This document shows, in pieces, positions 16,473 through 25,704 of a DNA stretch of 64,000 nt. The notes below the pieces were generated by a model. That model worked only from the letters and a program-made list of their open reading frames with translations. It was not told where the DNA came from and did no database searches. The position numbers were made by a program, and so were the translations under genes. The first letter of the stretch is position 1, and every line of letters begins with the position of its first letter. Source of the DNA: Paenibacillus wynnii (GTDB lineage Bacteria > Bacillota > Bacilli > Paenibacillales > Paenibacillaceae); the NCBI RefSeq assembly GCF_000757885.1, contig NZ_JQCR01000003.1:2046001-2110000 (forward strand), in the 5' to 3' direction.

Positions 16473-18500
16473 TTACTTCACAATGGCACCGTTAGGCATG
16501 CTGTCAGGAACCGTAGCAATCGTAAGCTGATCCCCTTTGGATGCTGCAAGAATCATCCCTTGCGACAATTCACCGCGCAGTTTCACCGGCTTCAGGTTGA
16601 CGATACAAATTACTTTTTGTCCAACCAACTCTTCAGGAGTGTAGAACTTGGCTATACCCGAAACTACCTGACGCTGCTCGTAACCGAGATCAAGCTGAAG
16701 CTTTAGCAGCTTATCGGCTTTTTTAACCGGCTCGGCTGAAATGACTTGAGCTACACGCAGCTCTGCCTTCGCAAAATCATCGATGCCAATTTCATCTTTG
16801 TGTTCTTCTTCGGGTTCGGACCCTTCCACTGCTGCGGCTGGAGCACTAACAGCATCTGCTGGAGACTCTACAACAGCCGGTTTACCGGCACCCATTGCTT
16901 CTGCAATAAAGGCCACCTCTTGTTCCACATCCAGACGAGGGAAAATCGGGCTGCCTTTGACCAGCTGTGTTCCTGCAGGAATCAATCCGAACGTTCTGCC
17001 GCTTTCCCAAGTAGTCATCTCACCCTTGACGATTCCAAGCTGTTCCCAAATCTTAGCCGGCGCTTCTGTCAAGAACGGTTGGAGCAGAATGGAGGCCGTC
17101 CGTAGACCTTCTACTAGATGTCTCATTACAGACCCAAGCTCAGCAATTCGACTCTCATCCTTGGCAAGAATCCATGGCTGTGTCTCATCAATGTACTTGT
17201 TCGTCCGACTAATGAAGCTTCCAATAGCAGTGAGCGCCACAGAAAACTCCATGGTCTCCATGGCTTCTTCCACCTTAGCATACGTATTCTGAGCGGCTGT
17301 TACCAGTTCATTATCGAACGCTGTAACATTTCCTTCATAAGCAGGGAGCACTCCGCCAAAATATTTTTCAACCATAGCGCCCGTACGATTCAACAGATTT
17401 CCAAGGTCGTTAGCCAGGTCATAGTTAATTCGGTCAACAAAACTTTCCGGTGTGAATGTTCCGTCCGAACCAAAGGGAACCTCACGCAACAAATAATAAC
17501 GAAGCGCATCCAGACCATAACGATCAATCAGAGTTACTGGATCTACTACATTGCCCTTTGACTTAGACATTTTGCCATCCTTCATTAATAACCAGCCGTG
17601 TGCAAATACCTTTTTCGGTAGAGGTTCACCCAATGCCATCAGGAAGATCGGCCAGATGATAGTATGGAAGCGTACGATTTCCTTGCCGACAATATGTACG
17701 TCTGCAGGCCAGAAATTATCATACAAACTACGATCCTCAGAACCGTAACCCAAAGCGGTAATATAGTTGGTAAGAGCATCAATCCACACGTAGACAACAT
17801 GTTTCTCATCACCTTTAACTTTAATACCCCAGTCGAACGTTGTCCGTGATACTGCGAGGTCCTCCAGACCTGGCTTGATAAAGTTATTAATCATCTCGTT
17901 CTTGCGCGATTCCGGCAAAATAAAGTCAGGATTATCCTCGTAATACTTCAACAGGCGATCCGCATACTTGCTCAACCGGAAAAAGTAACTTGCTTCCTTT
18001 ACCAATTCAACAGGATGTCCGCTATCCGGGCTTTTTCCGCCAATAATCGTACCTTCATCATTACGTACAATATCAACCAGTTGGGTTTCTGTATAAAAGG
18101 TCTCATCAGGAATACTGTACCAGCCTTCATATTCACCCTTATAGATATCCCCTTGCTTCAACAGTCGGTCAAAAATTTCCTGAACCACCGTCTTGTGCCG
18201 TTCTTCTGTAGTCCGAATAAAGTCATCGTTAGAGATATCCAGCTTGCGCCACAGATCTTTAATTCCGACAACAATATCGTCTACGAACTGCTGCGGGGTC
18301 TTCCCTGCTTCCTCTGCCTTACGTTCAATCTTTTGTCCATGTTCATCGGTTCCGGTCAAATAACGTACTTCGTAGCCGCGCAGGCGCTTATATCGGGCCA
18401 TTGCATCACCAGCTACTGTTGAATACGCATGCCCAATATGCAGCTTGTCACTCGGATAATAGATAGGTGTAGTTAAATAAAAGGTCTTCTTCTGACTCAT
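16473..18500 (-). CDS. metG: Methionyl-tRNA synthetase
   Basis: Charges tRNA-Met. The class I signature motifs are KLHIGHAYS near the N terminus and KMSKSKGN near residue 297. The CxxC zinc-knuckle cysteines are absent after YEGWYSIPDETFY, as in the short-connective-peptide type. The C-terminal tRNA-binding OB domain (about residues 565-675; DFAKAELRVAQVISAEPV) provides the dimer contact. About 675 residues. The frame extends to 18581; ATG 18500 (SQKKTFYLTTPIYYPS) after AAAGGA is the start. A Met T-box leader precedes it. Confidence 0.97.
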   Translation of the reverse strand: MSQKKTFYLTTPIYYPSDKLHIGHAYSTVAGDAMARYKRLRGYEVRYLTGTDEHGQKIERKAEEAGKTPQQFVDDIVVGIKDLWRKLDISNDDFIRTTEERHKTVVQEIFDRLLKQGDIYKGEYEGWYSIPDETFYTETQLVDIVRNDEGTIIGGKSPDSGHPVELVKEASYFFRLSKYADRLLKYYEDNPDFILPESRKNEMINNFIKPGLEDLAVSRTTFDWGIKVKGDEKHVVYVWIDALTNYITALGYGSEDRSLYDNFWPADVHIVGKEIVRFHTIIWPIFLMALGEPLPKKVFAHGWLLMKDGKMSKSKGNVVDPVTLIDRYGLDALRYYLLREVPFGSDGTFTPESFVDRINYDLANDLGNLLNRTGAMVEKYFGGVLPAYEGNVTAFDNELVTAAQNTYAKVEEAMETMEFSVALTAIGSFISRTNKYIDETQPWILAKDESRIAELGSVMRHLVEGLRTASILLQPFLTEAPAKIWEQLGIVKGEMTTWESGRTFGLIPAGTQLVKGSPIFPRLDVEQEVAFIAEAMGAGKPAVVESPADAVSAPAAAVEGSEPEEEHKDEIGIDDFAKAELRVAQVISAEPVKKADKLLKLQLDLGYEQRQVVSGIAKFYTPEELVGQKVICIVNLKPVKLRGELSQGMILAASKGDQLTIATVPDSMPNGAIVK

Positions 18501-18529
18501 TATTGTCATCCTTTCTTCTTTAAAAAGAC

Positions 18530-18796
18530 AAAAAACTCCCGCCCCCTTATATGGGGCGAGAGTAAACTCACGCGTTACCACCCAAAATTCCCTGTCTCTT
18601 CGCAGAGATCAGGCTTCACCAGTTCATAAGAACTGCCCATTAACGCTGGAACACGCCGTTATCTTACACGAGACTGCTAACTTCAGTCTACGGCTCGAAT
18701 ACAGTTCCTCCCGGACCATCTTCAACAAGGTGTCCATACCGGCTTTCAGCTTACACCGGCTCTCTGTAAAGGTCATCCCGATTTACTCATCCGTTC
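18530..18796 (-). promoter_or_regulatory. T-box leader of metG
   Basis: On the minus strand the leader shows a stem I with the AGTA-type motif near its base (18783-18788), an AGAGAGCCGG distal arm, and a probable ATG specifier in GAAGATGGTCC. The T-box GGGTGGTAACGCGTG lies at 18571-18584. The terminator CTCTCGCCCC/GGGGGCGGGAG with TTTTTT follows at about 18533-18563. Uncharged tRNA-Met would favour the antiterminator. The class is certain; the specifier assignment is by eye. Confidence 0.88.
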
Positions 18797-18801
18797 GTTG
18801 G

Positions 18802-18830
18802 AATATAGCTATTAGTGAAAATATACCCAA
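18802..18830 (-). promoter_or_regulatory. Sigma-A-like promoter of the metG T-box leader
   Basis: On the minus strand TTGGGT (18825-18830) and TATATT (18802-18807) are separated by 17 bp, placing the start just before stem I. Confidence 0.55.
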
Positions 18831-18845
18831 ATTAGACCCATCATG

Positions 18846-19109
18846 TCAAGTGATGGGTGAAGAACCGTTCTTGGATGACTTTTCTTCGAGAGGTGGTACA
18901 GGGTCAAGTCCTCCCGGATTAAAGGGATGACATCTTGCGATCCGCTTGGCGGCAAGCCAGGAACCCTTGACAGGACCGTGTATTTCCACCGCTTCAAGTG
19001 CATAGGCGGAGCAGGTAGGATAAAAACGGCAGGTAGCCGGCTTCAAAGGGGAGATGTACTTACGGTACATCCGAATAGGTACCTGAACTGTTCTGCTTCC
19101 GATCCCCAT
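18846..19109 (-). CDS. yidD: Membrane protein insertion efficiency factor YidD
   Basis: A small membrane-associated protein thought to help the insertase YidC/SpoIIIJ. The 87 residues carry the family signature: YRKYISPLKPATCRFYPTCS, then YALEAVEIHG and CHPFNPGGLDPVP. Its start overlaps the end of zur, and its ribosome site (GAGAGGG) lies within the zur 3' end, so translation is probably coupled. The usual rnpA-yidC context is absent here. Confidence 0.95.
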   Translation of the reverse strand: MGIGSRTVQVPIRMYRKYISPLKPATCRFYPTCSAYALEAVEIHGPVKGSWLAAKRIARCHPFNPGGLDPVPPLEEKSSKNGSSPIT

Positions 19110-19110
19110 T

Positions 19111-19572
19111 TTATTGACCCTCTCTGGAAGGTGCTATCGGAACCGCCTCATCTTCCCGGCTCTCTTCACATTCTCTGCAGTAACCGAACACCTCAAATTT
19201 ATGCTTGACTACCCGGAATTGGTCCGGAGTTTCCGTCATATTCATCGGACAGAAGGAAATGGGATAGGTTTTCAGACATTGGAGGCAAATCATATGATGA
19301 TGGTGGTGGTTCTCATTGCAGCTCCCCTTGAACTTGACACCGTCTTCAAAAACGATCTGTTCAAGCACCCCAAGCTCTTCCATGACCCGCAGGTTCCGGT
19401 ACACCGTATCAAAGCTAAGCCCGCTGTATTTGCGGCCCATATGTTCATATACATCCTTTGCAGACAAATATCCTGAGTTCTCCCCGAATAACTTGGCAAG
19501 CGTTTTGCGCTGGTCGGTGATTCGCAGTCCCTGCCCCGACATGACCTCAAGAATTTGTTCTGTCGACAGCAT
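19111..19572 (-). CDS. zur: Fur-family regulator, zinc-type (Zur)
   Basis: About 153 residues. The winged-helix N-terminal domain has GLRITDQRKTLAKLF and SFDTVYRNLRVMEELGVL. The sensor part has a run of histidines (NENHHHHHMICLQC) and a second cysteine pair in YCRECEES, the structural zinc site. The CPM after the first CxxC (ICLQCLKTYPISFCPMN) is typical of the Zur branch rather than Fur or PerR. The frame extends to 19638; ATG 19572 after GGGAGATGAG is the start. Zur-like boxes upstream of znuA agree with the assignment. Fur cannot be excluded by sequence alone. Confidence 0.88.
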   Translation of the reverse strand: MLSTEQILEVMSGQGLRITDQRKTLAKLFGENSGYLSAKDVYEHMGRKYSGLSFDTVYRNLRVMEELGVLEQIVFEDGVKFKGSCNENHHHHHMICLQCLKTYPISFCPMNMTETPDQFRVVKHKFEVFGYCRECEESREDEAVPIAPSREGQ

Positions 19573-19653
19573 ACGCTCATCTCCCATACATTTGTGTAAC
19601 ACTTCCTTTATAATGCCCGAAAAAAAAAGCCCCGTCAATCAATGACAATGTAA

Positions 19654-19696
19654 AAAGCCCACATTAACAGCTATAAGTGCTGTCAACATGGGCTTT
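19654..19696 (-). terminator. Intrinsic terminator after the PKD/stalk protein gene
   Basis: On the minus strand AAAGCCCATGTTGACAGC pairs with the complementary arm ending GTGGGCTTT, followed by T residues; loop of 7 nt. Confidence 0.8.
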
Positions 19697-19731
19697 GAAA
19701 AAAAGTGGAATAAGTCCGGGTTTATACTACT

Positions 19732-21912
19732 CTACTTTTTAGGCGGTAGCGGCATGAACAGTAGGTTTACCGGCAGGTTGCTGCCTGATGCTGCGCTGAA
19801 CACAATCTCGACAGTCTGCTCAAACTCTCCAGTTCGATGTACTACACTGCTCTGATTAGGAGCTTCGATAGTTCCTGTTATCGGTGCCTGAACAATTTGT
19901 CCATTTACCAGCATAGGACCTTGATATTTCCCTCCACGCGGATTGAAGGTAATAAGTGTGTTGGGAGCCACATGATTTAACTTGATTTTGTAGATGACTC
20001 CGAAATTACCGGAGTTAGACGCTTCAGTACCTGTTAAGGCGTCCATTCCAATCAAATTAGGGTCATCCGTTTTATCCCCAAGCAGCAATCTAGATGGCGT
20101 TAGACCGAGAACATCCTGTACATCAATCAGTCGAGTAGCATTCGGATAAGTGCCGCGGTTATGCACACCGTCCCGATCGAGGAAGTTCAAGAACGGCAAG
20201 CTTTGCAGCACATTTTTGTTAGCATCTATCATCACGATATCATATTGCAGGGCATAGTCGCTGAATACATCAGACAACAGCGATACCACCTGACCCGGCT
20301 TCATTGTAACGTTACTGATTTCCGTAAGAATCGGGATACTTTCACCCGGCTTCAAAATGATATTGTTAAAGGGTCTGTTGAAAAGCAAGGATTGGTAGTA
20401 GTTTTCTACCGACTTTTTGCCTGTTGCCGTAGGAATATCAAGCGGACCGCCAAAGCCTGAATTCTTGAGGGTCAATGTAGTCGGCCATAACCCTGTATTG
20501 GTTGCAATCACATACATCTTTACATTTTTCCCGGTCATATTCTTATGATGAACCATAAAGCGTGTATCGCCGAAGGCTGTCTCGCGATATACAATTCCGT
20601 CGCTGTACACGGTCTCAGGGCTGTTGCTACGGATCAATGTAGTTGCCTCGGAACCGGCCGTATATTGCACCTTGCTCCAAGTCGGAATCTTACTTCCGTC
20701 CATTGAATAAGTAGCTCCAACCGGCATAAAGAGCTTGTTGAAATCGTCTTGATTGTAGAGTACCTCATCCGTGATGGTAATGTTCTTTTGAATAGTACTG
20801 TTAAGGCCTTGTTTATCAGTAACCGTTAAGTAAATGGTAACAGGTCCTGGGTAAAAATAAGCCAAAGCATTTCCGTTCCATTCCGTGGTTAAAGGGGCAG
20901 TTCCATCATCGGTACTCAGATTCGTGATGTTGACCAATTCACCAATCTTATATGTTTCTTTGTCTGTCACAAAGTTAGCTACAGGAGCTTCATTAGGCTT
21001 CAATACTGTAATGGTCTGATAATACGGCGCACTCCATTGACCGTTAGCATCCATAACATAATAGGAAACTACGTAACTGCCAGGTTGCTCGAAGACGTCC
21101 TGACGGCCTTCCCAGCGTTCATTCACGATAGCCGCACCAGATGGTGATGAGCTTTTGGTCATATAATTCACAGTGGTTTGACCTGCAAAAATCTCCGTAG
21201 GCTGAACAGTAAACGAAGCAACTGGTTTAGTAGATAGTGTTAAAATCACACGCTTCTTTACATTATCAACGGTATAAGGAATTCCCAAAGCCGCTGTAAT
21301 CGATGTCAAAGGGACCATAAATGTATTGTTAAATTGGTAGGCTGGGCCCTTCATTGTAACAGCCTTGCCATTAACCGTATAAATCTTGCTGTTGGTCTTA
21401 AAACGCAAGATATTACTGCCACTCGTAATAATGGTTTCTTTGGTTTTAAAATCGTACATATACTTAAGACCCACACGCTCAACCATCGCACGTATGGAAA
21501 CATTGGAGACACCATTTTTGACCGTCATGGGTTGATTCGCGATATATTCGGTACCATTCATATACATTTTATTGCTGTTCATCATTAAAATAAGCTGCGT
21601 TCCACCTGTGGTAACCATAGGGGGAATTACAGGAGTTGGAGTTAGTACTGGTGTTGGTACGGTTGTAGGTAAGGTTGTAGGCACTGTTGTTGGAGCAACT
21701 GTAGGTCCAGTTGTGGTTCCCGGAACAGGAGTTGCACTAGGAAGAGGTGTAGTTCCCGGTGGATCCACAACGACTCCCGGAGGTGGTGTAGATTCTGTTG
21801 AAGTAGCCGTAACATTTGTGGTAGTGGTGTCAGCCTGTGCAAAGACAGGGACCGCCGCAGCTACCTGTGATACTGCAAGTACAGCAATTAAAGTTAGTTT
21901 TTTAAAATCCAT
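19732..21912 (-). CDS. Secreted protein with stalk and PKD domains
   Basis: A 726-residue exported protein. It has a signal peptide (cleavage near VFAQA, residue 27), then a Pro/Thr-rich linker of about 70 residues (repeated PTTxPT). A stalk-type copper amine oxidase N-terminal domain follows at about 105-235 (SNKMYMNGTEYIANQPMTVK). A PKD-like beta sandwich lies at about 310-375 (APVANFVTDKETYKIGELVN). The last 340 residues have no recognised domain. No sortase motif or SLH repeats, so attachment is unclear. Its role is unknown, probably at the cell surface. The gene is alone between two terminators. Confidence 0.82.
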   Translation of the reverse strand: MDFKKLTLIAVLAVSQVAAAVPVFAQADTTTTNVTATSTESTPPPGVVVDPPGTTPLPSATPVPGTTTGPTVAPTTVPTTLPTTVPTPVLTPTPVIPPMVTTGGTQLILMMNSNKMYMNGTEYIANQPMTVKNGVSNVSIRAMVERVGLKYMYDFKTKETIITSGSNILRFKTNSKIYTVNGKAVTMKGPAYQFNNTFMVPLTSITAALGIPYTVDNVKKRVILTLSTKPVASFTVQPTEIFAGQTTVNYMTKSSSPSGAAIVNERWEGRQDVFEQPGSYVVSYYVMDANGQWSAPYYQTITVLKPNEAPVANFVTDKETYKIGELVNITNLSTDDGTAPLTTEWNGNALAYFYPGPVTIYLTVTDKQGLNSTIQKNITITDEVLYNQDDFNKLFMPVGATYSMDGSKIPTWSKVQYTAGSEATTLIRSNSPETVYSDGIVYRETAFGDTRFMVHHKNMTGKNVKMYVIATNTGLWPTTLTLKNSGFGGPLDIPTATGKKSVENYYQSLLFNRPFNNIILKPGESIPILTEISNVTMKPGQVVSLLSDVFSDYALQYDIVMIDANKNVLQSLPFLNFLDRDGVHNRGTYPNATRLIDVQDVLGLTPSRLLLGDKTDDPNLIGMDALTGTEASNSGNFGVIYKIKLNHVAPNTLITFNPRGGKYQGPMLVNGQIVQAPITGTIEAPNQSSVVHRTGEFEQTVEIVFSAASGSNLPVNLLFMPLPPKK

Positions 21913-22133
21913 TGTATGACTCCTTCTGCTCCATTTGTAAATATAAGATTATGCAAGGTTCCCGGCCGTACATCTCTTATATCCCAAGCAAAAATGAAGC
22001 CGCTATAAAAAGGCGGCGGATCATTATTGCCATTTTCTCTTTTTAACAAACACAGTATTAGACGCGCCTAATCCGAAAAAGTTTCATATTATGTAAAAAT
22101 ACTAGCAAATACAGGGAACTTGCCATAAAAAAT

Positions 22134-22169
22134 AGACGATTACACCCTGGAAATCGGGGATAATCGTCT
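22134..22169 (-). terminator. Intrinsic terminator after the transporter-1 regulator gene
   Basis: A 9-bp perfect stem (AGACGATTA with TAATCGTCT), with CCC/GGG inside, followed on the minus strand by ATTTTTT. The 21913-22210 gap otherwise holds only a short GCCGC hairpin (about 22000). Confidence 0.85.
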
Positions 22170-22210
22170 GCTCCATGTAAAACAATAATGGCGTTAATTA
22201 TTCCGCTGTG

Positions 22211-23002
22211 TTAGCGTGCTTCCGTCCGTTTAAGATCCCGGTATTCCTTAGGTGACATGCCGGTTTGCTTCTGAAATACCTTTGTGAAATAACGCCGTTC
22301 CTGGTAACCTACTCCGGACCCGATTGTGGTGATACTTTTATCGCTATGCACCAGCATGAATTTGGCTGCTTCCATTCGTTGTAGCGTTACATATTCCACA
22401 AAAGTCATGGCAAACCGATTCTTGAACAACAAGCAGAAATAACTGCCGCTAATCCCCAGCTTATGAGCCACTTCATCTATACCAATGTCTAAATTCAGGT
22501 GCTCGGTTATATACTGAACAGCCGTATTCATAAGCTGCTCTGTCGTTTTCTTGGTATGCTCACTTTCTGCTGCGGGGATCTCTTGGAACATAGGGATACT
22601 GTTATACAATTTATCTTTATATTGCCTGCTGCGAATTTGTACACCGATATCCCTGAGCTTATTCCCCAATTCCTCGTAATGAATGGGCTTGCAAATGTAC
22701 TCTTTGACCCCGAGCCGAATGGCTTCCCGAGCATAATCAAATTCCTGGTAACCTGTAATCAGCAGCACTTCGCTGTTCAGGCCCATTTCACGCAGCTTCC
22801 CAACGAAGGTTAGACCATCCATCACAGGCATCCGAATATCGCAGAGCACTAGATCAGGATGTTCCTCCTCTGCAATACGCAGGGCATCCATACCGCTGCG
22901 GGCCATTCCGGCAACTACCATGCCCATGTCCTGCCAAGGCAGGACTCTGTTCAGATTATTAAGTATGGGCGCTTCATCGTCAACCAGTAATACTTTTAGC
23001 AT
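22211..23002 (-). CDS. YesN-type response regulator (receiver + AraC HTH)
   Basis: About 263 residues. The receiver domain runs over residues 1-120 with acidic pair VDDEAPI, phospho-acceptor Asp in LVLCDIRMPVMDG, and Lys in YICKPIHYEE. An AraC-type double helix-turn-helix is at about 160-260 (LDIGIDEVAHKLGISGSYFC, GYQERRYFTKVFQKQTGMSP). The frame extends to 23086; ATG 23002 after AGGGGGA is the start, overlapping the kinase 3' end by 23 bp. With the kinase upstream it probably controls sugar transporter 1 in response to an extracellular sugar. Confidence 0.93.
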   Translation of the reverse strand: MLKVLLVDDEAPILNNLNRVLPWQDMGMVVAGMARSGMDALRIAEEEHPDLVLCDIRMPVMDGLTFVGKLREMGLNSEVLLITGYQEFDYAREAIRLGVKEYICKPIHYEELGNKLRDIGVQIRSRQYKDKLYNSIPMFQEIPAAESEHTKKTTEQLMNTAVQYITEHLNLDIGIDEVAHKLGISGSYFCLLFKNRFAMTFVEYVTLQRMEAAKFMLVHSDKSITTIGSGVGYQERRYFTKVFQKQTGMSPKEYRDLKRTEAR

Positions 23003-24845
23003 TATGGTCTTCCCCCTGCCCGTATTTAGGTATGACGCATTGAATAATGGTCCCGCTCCCTGGGCTGGAGCATATAAATATCCCATATCTGAAGCCGTAC
23101 TCTATGCGGATACGATCAGCTACACTTCGGACGCCAAGACCCCTGCGCTCCAGATGAACACGGCTGCCATGCGGATCTTCGAGCTCATTGATCTCATCTG
23201 GGTGGGCTTTTTCACTGATCATATACTGAAATATGGAAAGTTGTGAAGAGGTCATTCCGATTCCGTTATCCTCTATTCTAAGAATCAGGTTGCCTTGATC
23301 CTCCCAGCCTCTAATCAGCAGCTTACCTTTATAGTCAATGCCCTCAAAGCCATGCTGAATGCTGTTCTCCACAAGCGGTTGAAGGGTGAGCTTTAATATA
23401 CCGCAGCCGTTTAGCTCCTCCGGGATATCAATCTCGTAGTCGAATAAATCCTCAAAGCGAAATTTTTGAATATCGAGATAATTGCGAAGATGTTTGATTT
23501 CATCCTCTAAGGTGATTTCGTCTCTATCCTGAATGCTGATGCGTAAAATACTGGCGAGCCTGTAAACCATTTCACTAACCTTGCGTCCTTCGTTCTGCAC
23601 AGCCAATACATTGATTGACTCCAGCGTATTGAATAAAAAATGCGGTTTAATCTGAGCCTGCAGCACCCGCATTTCCGCTTGATTTTTACGTCGCTGTTCC
23701 TGCTGAATTCGATTAAACAAATGATTAATTTTATCCATGAGATCATTAAACCCTTTTGCCAGCAGGGTCAGTTCGTCATTGCCCTTCTCCTCTACCCGAC
23801 TGCTTAAATCCCCGTCCTCCACACGCCTCATGAACCGCACAATAACTGCGATACCTCCGGTAATCCGATTCATGAAGAACAAATTAAAGGTTAGAGCTGC
23901 CAAAAAACAGATGAAAATAACAAAAACAAACCATCTGGCAAAAACCGTAACCTCACGAGATAATGAATCCCATGACGTCACGGATACAAGACTCCAGGGA
24001 TAATCCTTCAGGTGGTACATGGAGACAATGCTTCTATTGCCGTCAAACTGAGTTTTAAAGCTCTGAAAACCCTTTTTATAGGAAACCTCTTTCGTGGTAA
24101 AGTCTTGGAACATTTGTCCGTCCAGCTTACGATCTGGATCAAATAGGATCATACCTTTATCACTAACAAGCATAAAAGAGACTTTTTGATTGCTATCCCC
24201 AATCTTCAAGTTGCGAAAGATCGATTCGAATTCCCAATTTTTAATTTGAACAACGAGTATACCGATGTTCTGAAAGAAGCTGAGCTCTTTTACAAGTCGG
24301 ATTTGCGTAAAAACAGGTTCCGTTCCGGTTAGTTCCGGGTTCTCATGCGGCGCCACCCATTTAGGGACACCATTCAGAGACATCACCTCCTGATACAGCT
24401 CGCTCACTTTGAACTTATCGTAAGGGAGGGTTCGGAAATTCTCCTTGTTAAAAAGCGATACAATCTCCGAACTGCCTTTCCCATTGAAGTTGTACAAAAA
24501 AGCGTAGCTGATCGAAGGATGATTATAGAGCAGACTGCGGAAATTGCGTTGACTGGCATTCAGGCTTAACTGTTCAGCATCGGTTAAATCCTGCTTGGAA
24601 GAATCCTCTGCACTAAGGGCCATATGAAATACCGACGTAGCAATTCCGTTGTCTGTCACGTTGTTCATATCTTTAAACACACTTGAAATACTGTAGCTAA
24701 TCGCTTTAAGTGAATACTCCGACTGCTGACTGTATTTCTTTTCAATCGAATTATAAGTAACAAAAAACATGATCATACTAAGTATGAACAACGGGATGAT
24801 AATCAGGCCCAAAAATGCCGTAAACAATTTATAACGCAGATTCAT
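22980..24845 (-). CDS. YesM-type sensor histidine kinase
   Basis: A 621-residue membrane kinase. The first transmembrane helix is at about 8-30. A long extracellular sensor (dCache-like) runs to about 300, and the second helix is WFVFVIFICFLAALTFNLFF. A HAMP domain follows, then the His_kinase domain of the LytS/YesM class with the phospho-His in QIKPHFLFNTLESI. The ATPase has LVENSIQHGF (N box) and EDNGIGM (G box). It lies 28 bp after the permease gene on the same strand, so receptor, permeases and two-component genes form one cluster. The ligand is unknown. Confidence 0.93.
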   Translation of the reverse strand: MNLRYKLFTAFLGLIIIPLFILSMIMFFVTYNSIEKKYSQQSEYSLKAISYSISSVFKDMNNVTDNGIATSVFHMALSAEDSSKQDLTDAEQLSLNASQRNFRSLLYNHPSISYAFLYNFNGKGSSEIVSLFNKENFRTLPYDKFKVSELYQEVMSLNGVPKWVAPHENPELTGTEPVFTQIRLVKELSFFQNIGILVVQIKNWEFESIFRNLKIGDSNQKVSFMLVSDKGMILFDPDRKLDGQMFQDFTTKEVSYKKGFQSFKTQFDGNRSIVSMYHLKDYPWSLVSVTSWDSLSREVTVFARWFVFVIFICFLAALTFNLFFMNRITGGIAVIVRFMRRVEDGDLSSRVEEKGNDELTLLAKGFNDLMDKINHLFNRIQQEQRRKNQAEMRVLQAQIKPHFLFNTLESINVLAVQNEGRKVSEMVYRLASILRISIQDRDEITLEDEIKHLRNYLDIQKFRFEDLFDYEIDIPEELNGCGILKLTLQPLVENSIQHGFEGIDYKGKLLIRGWEDQGNLILRIEDNGIGMTSSQLSIFQYMISEKAHPDEINELEDPHGSRVHLERRGLGVRSVADRIRIEYGFRYGIFICSSPGSGTIIQCVIPKYGQGEDHNAKSITG

Positions 24846-24873
24846 GGGCTAATGCTCCTGACTGTGAAGAAAC

Positions 24874-25704
24874 TTATCCTTTTACGCCCCCCGCTGTTAC
24901 GCCTTCGATAATCTTTTCCTGTAAAATCGCATAAATAATAATGACGGGCACCACACTGTAGACAATACCCGCAGACATTTGCGCATAATTCATCTGATAC
25001 TGATCGCGGAACTGGACCATTCCCACTGGAAGTGTACGCAACTCATCATTCGACAGGAAATAGTTAGCAAGCAGAAACTCATTCCAATTTCCCAGGAAAT
25101 TAACAATGAAGACCGTGACCATGGCGGGTATCGTCAGAGGTACAATAATTCTAGCAAAGATACCCTGAGCCTTCAAGCCGTCCATGACCGCCGCCTCTTC
25201 TATTTCTCTGGGTAGAGAGCGCATAAATGCCGCTAAAATAATAATTGTAAACGGGATAGCGTTAGCAATATAAGGAATGATTAGAGCCCAGTGTGTATTT
25301 AGGATTCCAAGCTTGCGGACAATCGTATATATCGGCAACATGAGCGCATTATTAGGAATTAACATCCCTATCAATACCAGGGAAAAGAGTATGCCATTCC
25401 ATTTGCCCTGACGCATCCGGGTAACCGCAAACGCGAACATAGAACCCAGCAGTATGGTAACTACTGAAGCAAAGATGGAGATATACAAACTGTTGAAGAA
25501 ATAAGTACTTATTTTAGCATTTACCCAGGCCTCAACATAGTTATTGAAGACAAATTCTTTGGGAATCCCAAAAGGATTCAAGGCGATTTCATTATTATCC
25601 TTCTTCACGGACGAGAAGAGAACGAAAAGGAAAGGAAACAGGATTACGAGTAAGTACGATAATAACACAACATGTGGGAGACTCTTTTTCAGGTTACGAA
25701 GCAT
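24874..25704 (-). CDS. Carbohydrate ABC transporter permease (MalG/AraQ type)
   Basis: A 276-residue permease with six membrane segments. The cytoplasmic EAA loop is EEAAVMDGLKAQGIFARIIV, which contacts the shared ATPase. The C-terminal sequence EGVTAGGVKG is the usual end of this class. It overlaps the upstream permease gene by one base at 25704. No ATP-binding gene is encoded here; such importers in Firmicutes commonly share an MsmX-like ATPase made elsewhere. The sugar cannot be deduced. Confidence 0.93.
   Translation of the reverse strand: MLRNLKKSLPHVVLLSYLLVILFPFLFVLFSSVKKDNNEIALNPFGIPKEFVFNNYVEAWVNAKISTYFFNSLYISIFASVVTILLGSMFAFAVTRMRQGKWNGILFSLVLIGMLIPNNALMLPIYTIVRKLGILNTHWALIIPYIANAIPFTIIILAAFMRSLPREIEEAAVMDGLKAQGIFARIIVPLTIPAMVTVFIVNFLGNWNEFLLANYFLSNDELRTLPVGMVQFRDQYQMNYAQMSAGIVYSVVPVIIIYAILQEKIIEGVTAGGVKG

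Noticed and set aside
21572..21919. Plus-strand Val/Gly-rich ORF opposite the PKD/stalk gene
   Set aside because: Translation of a Pro/Thr linker in the antisense frame; low complexity.
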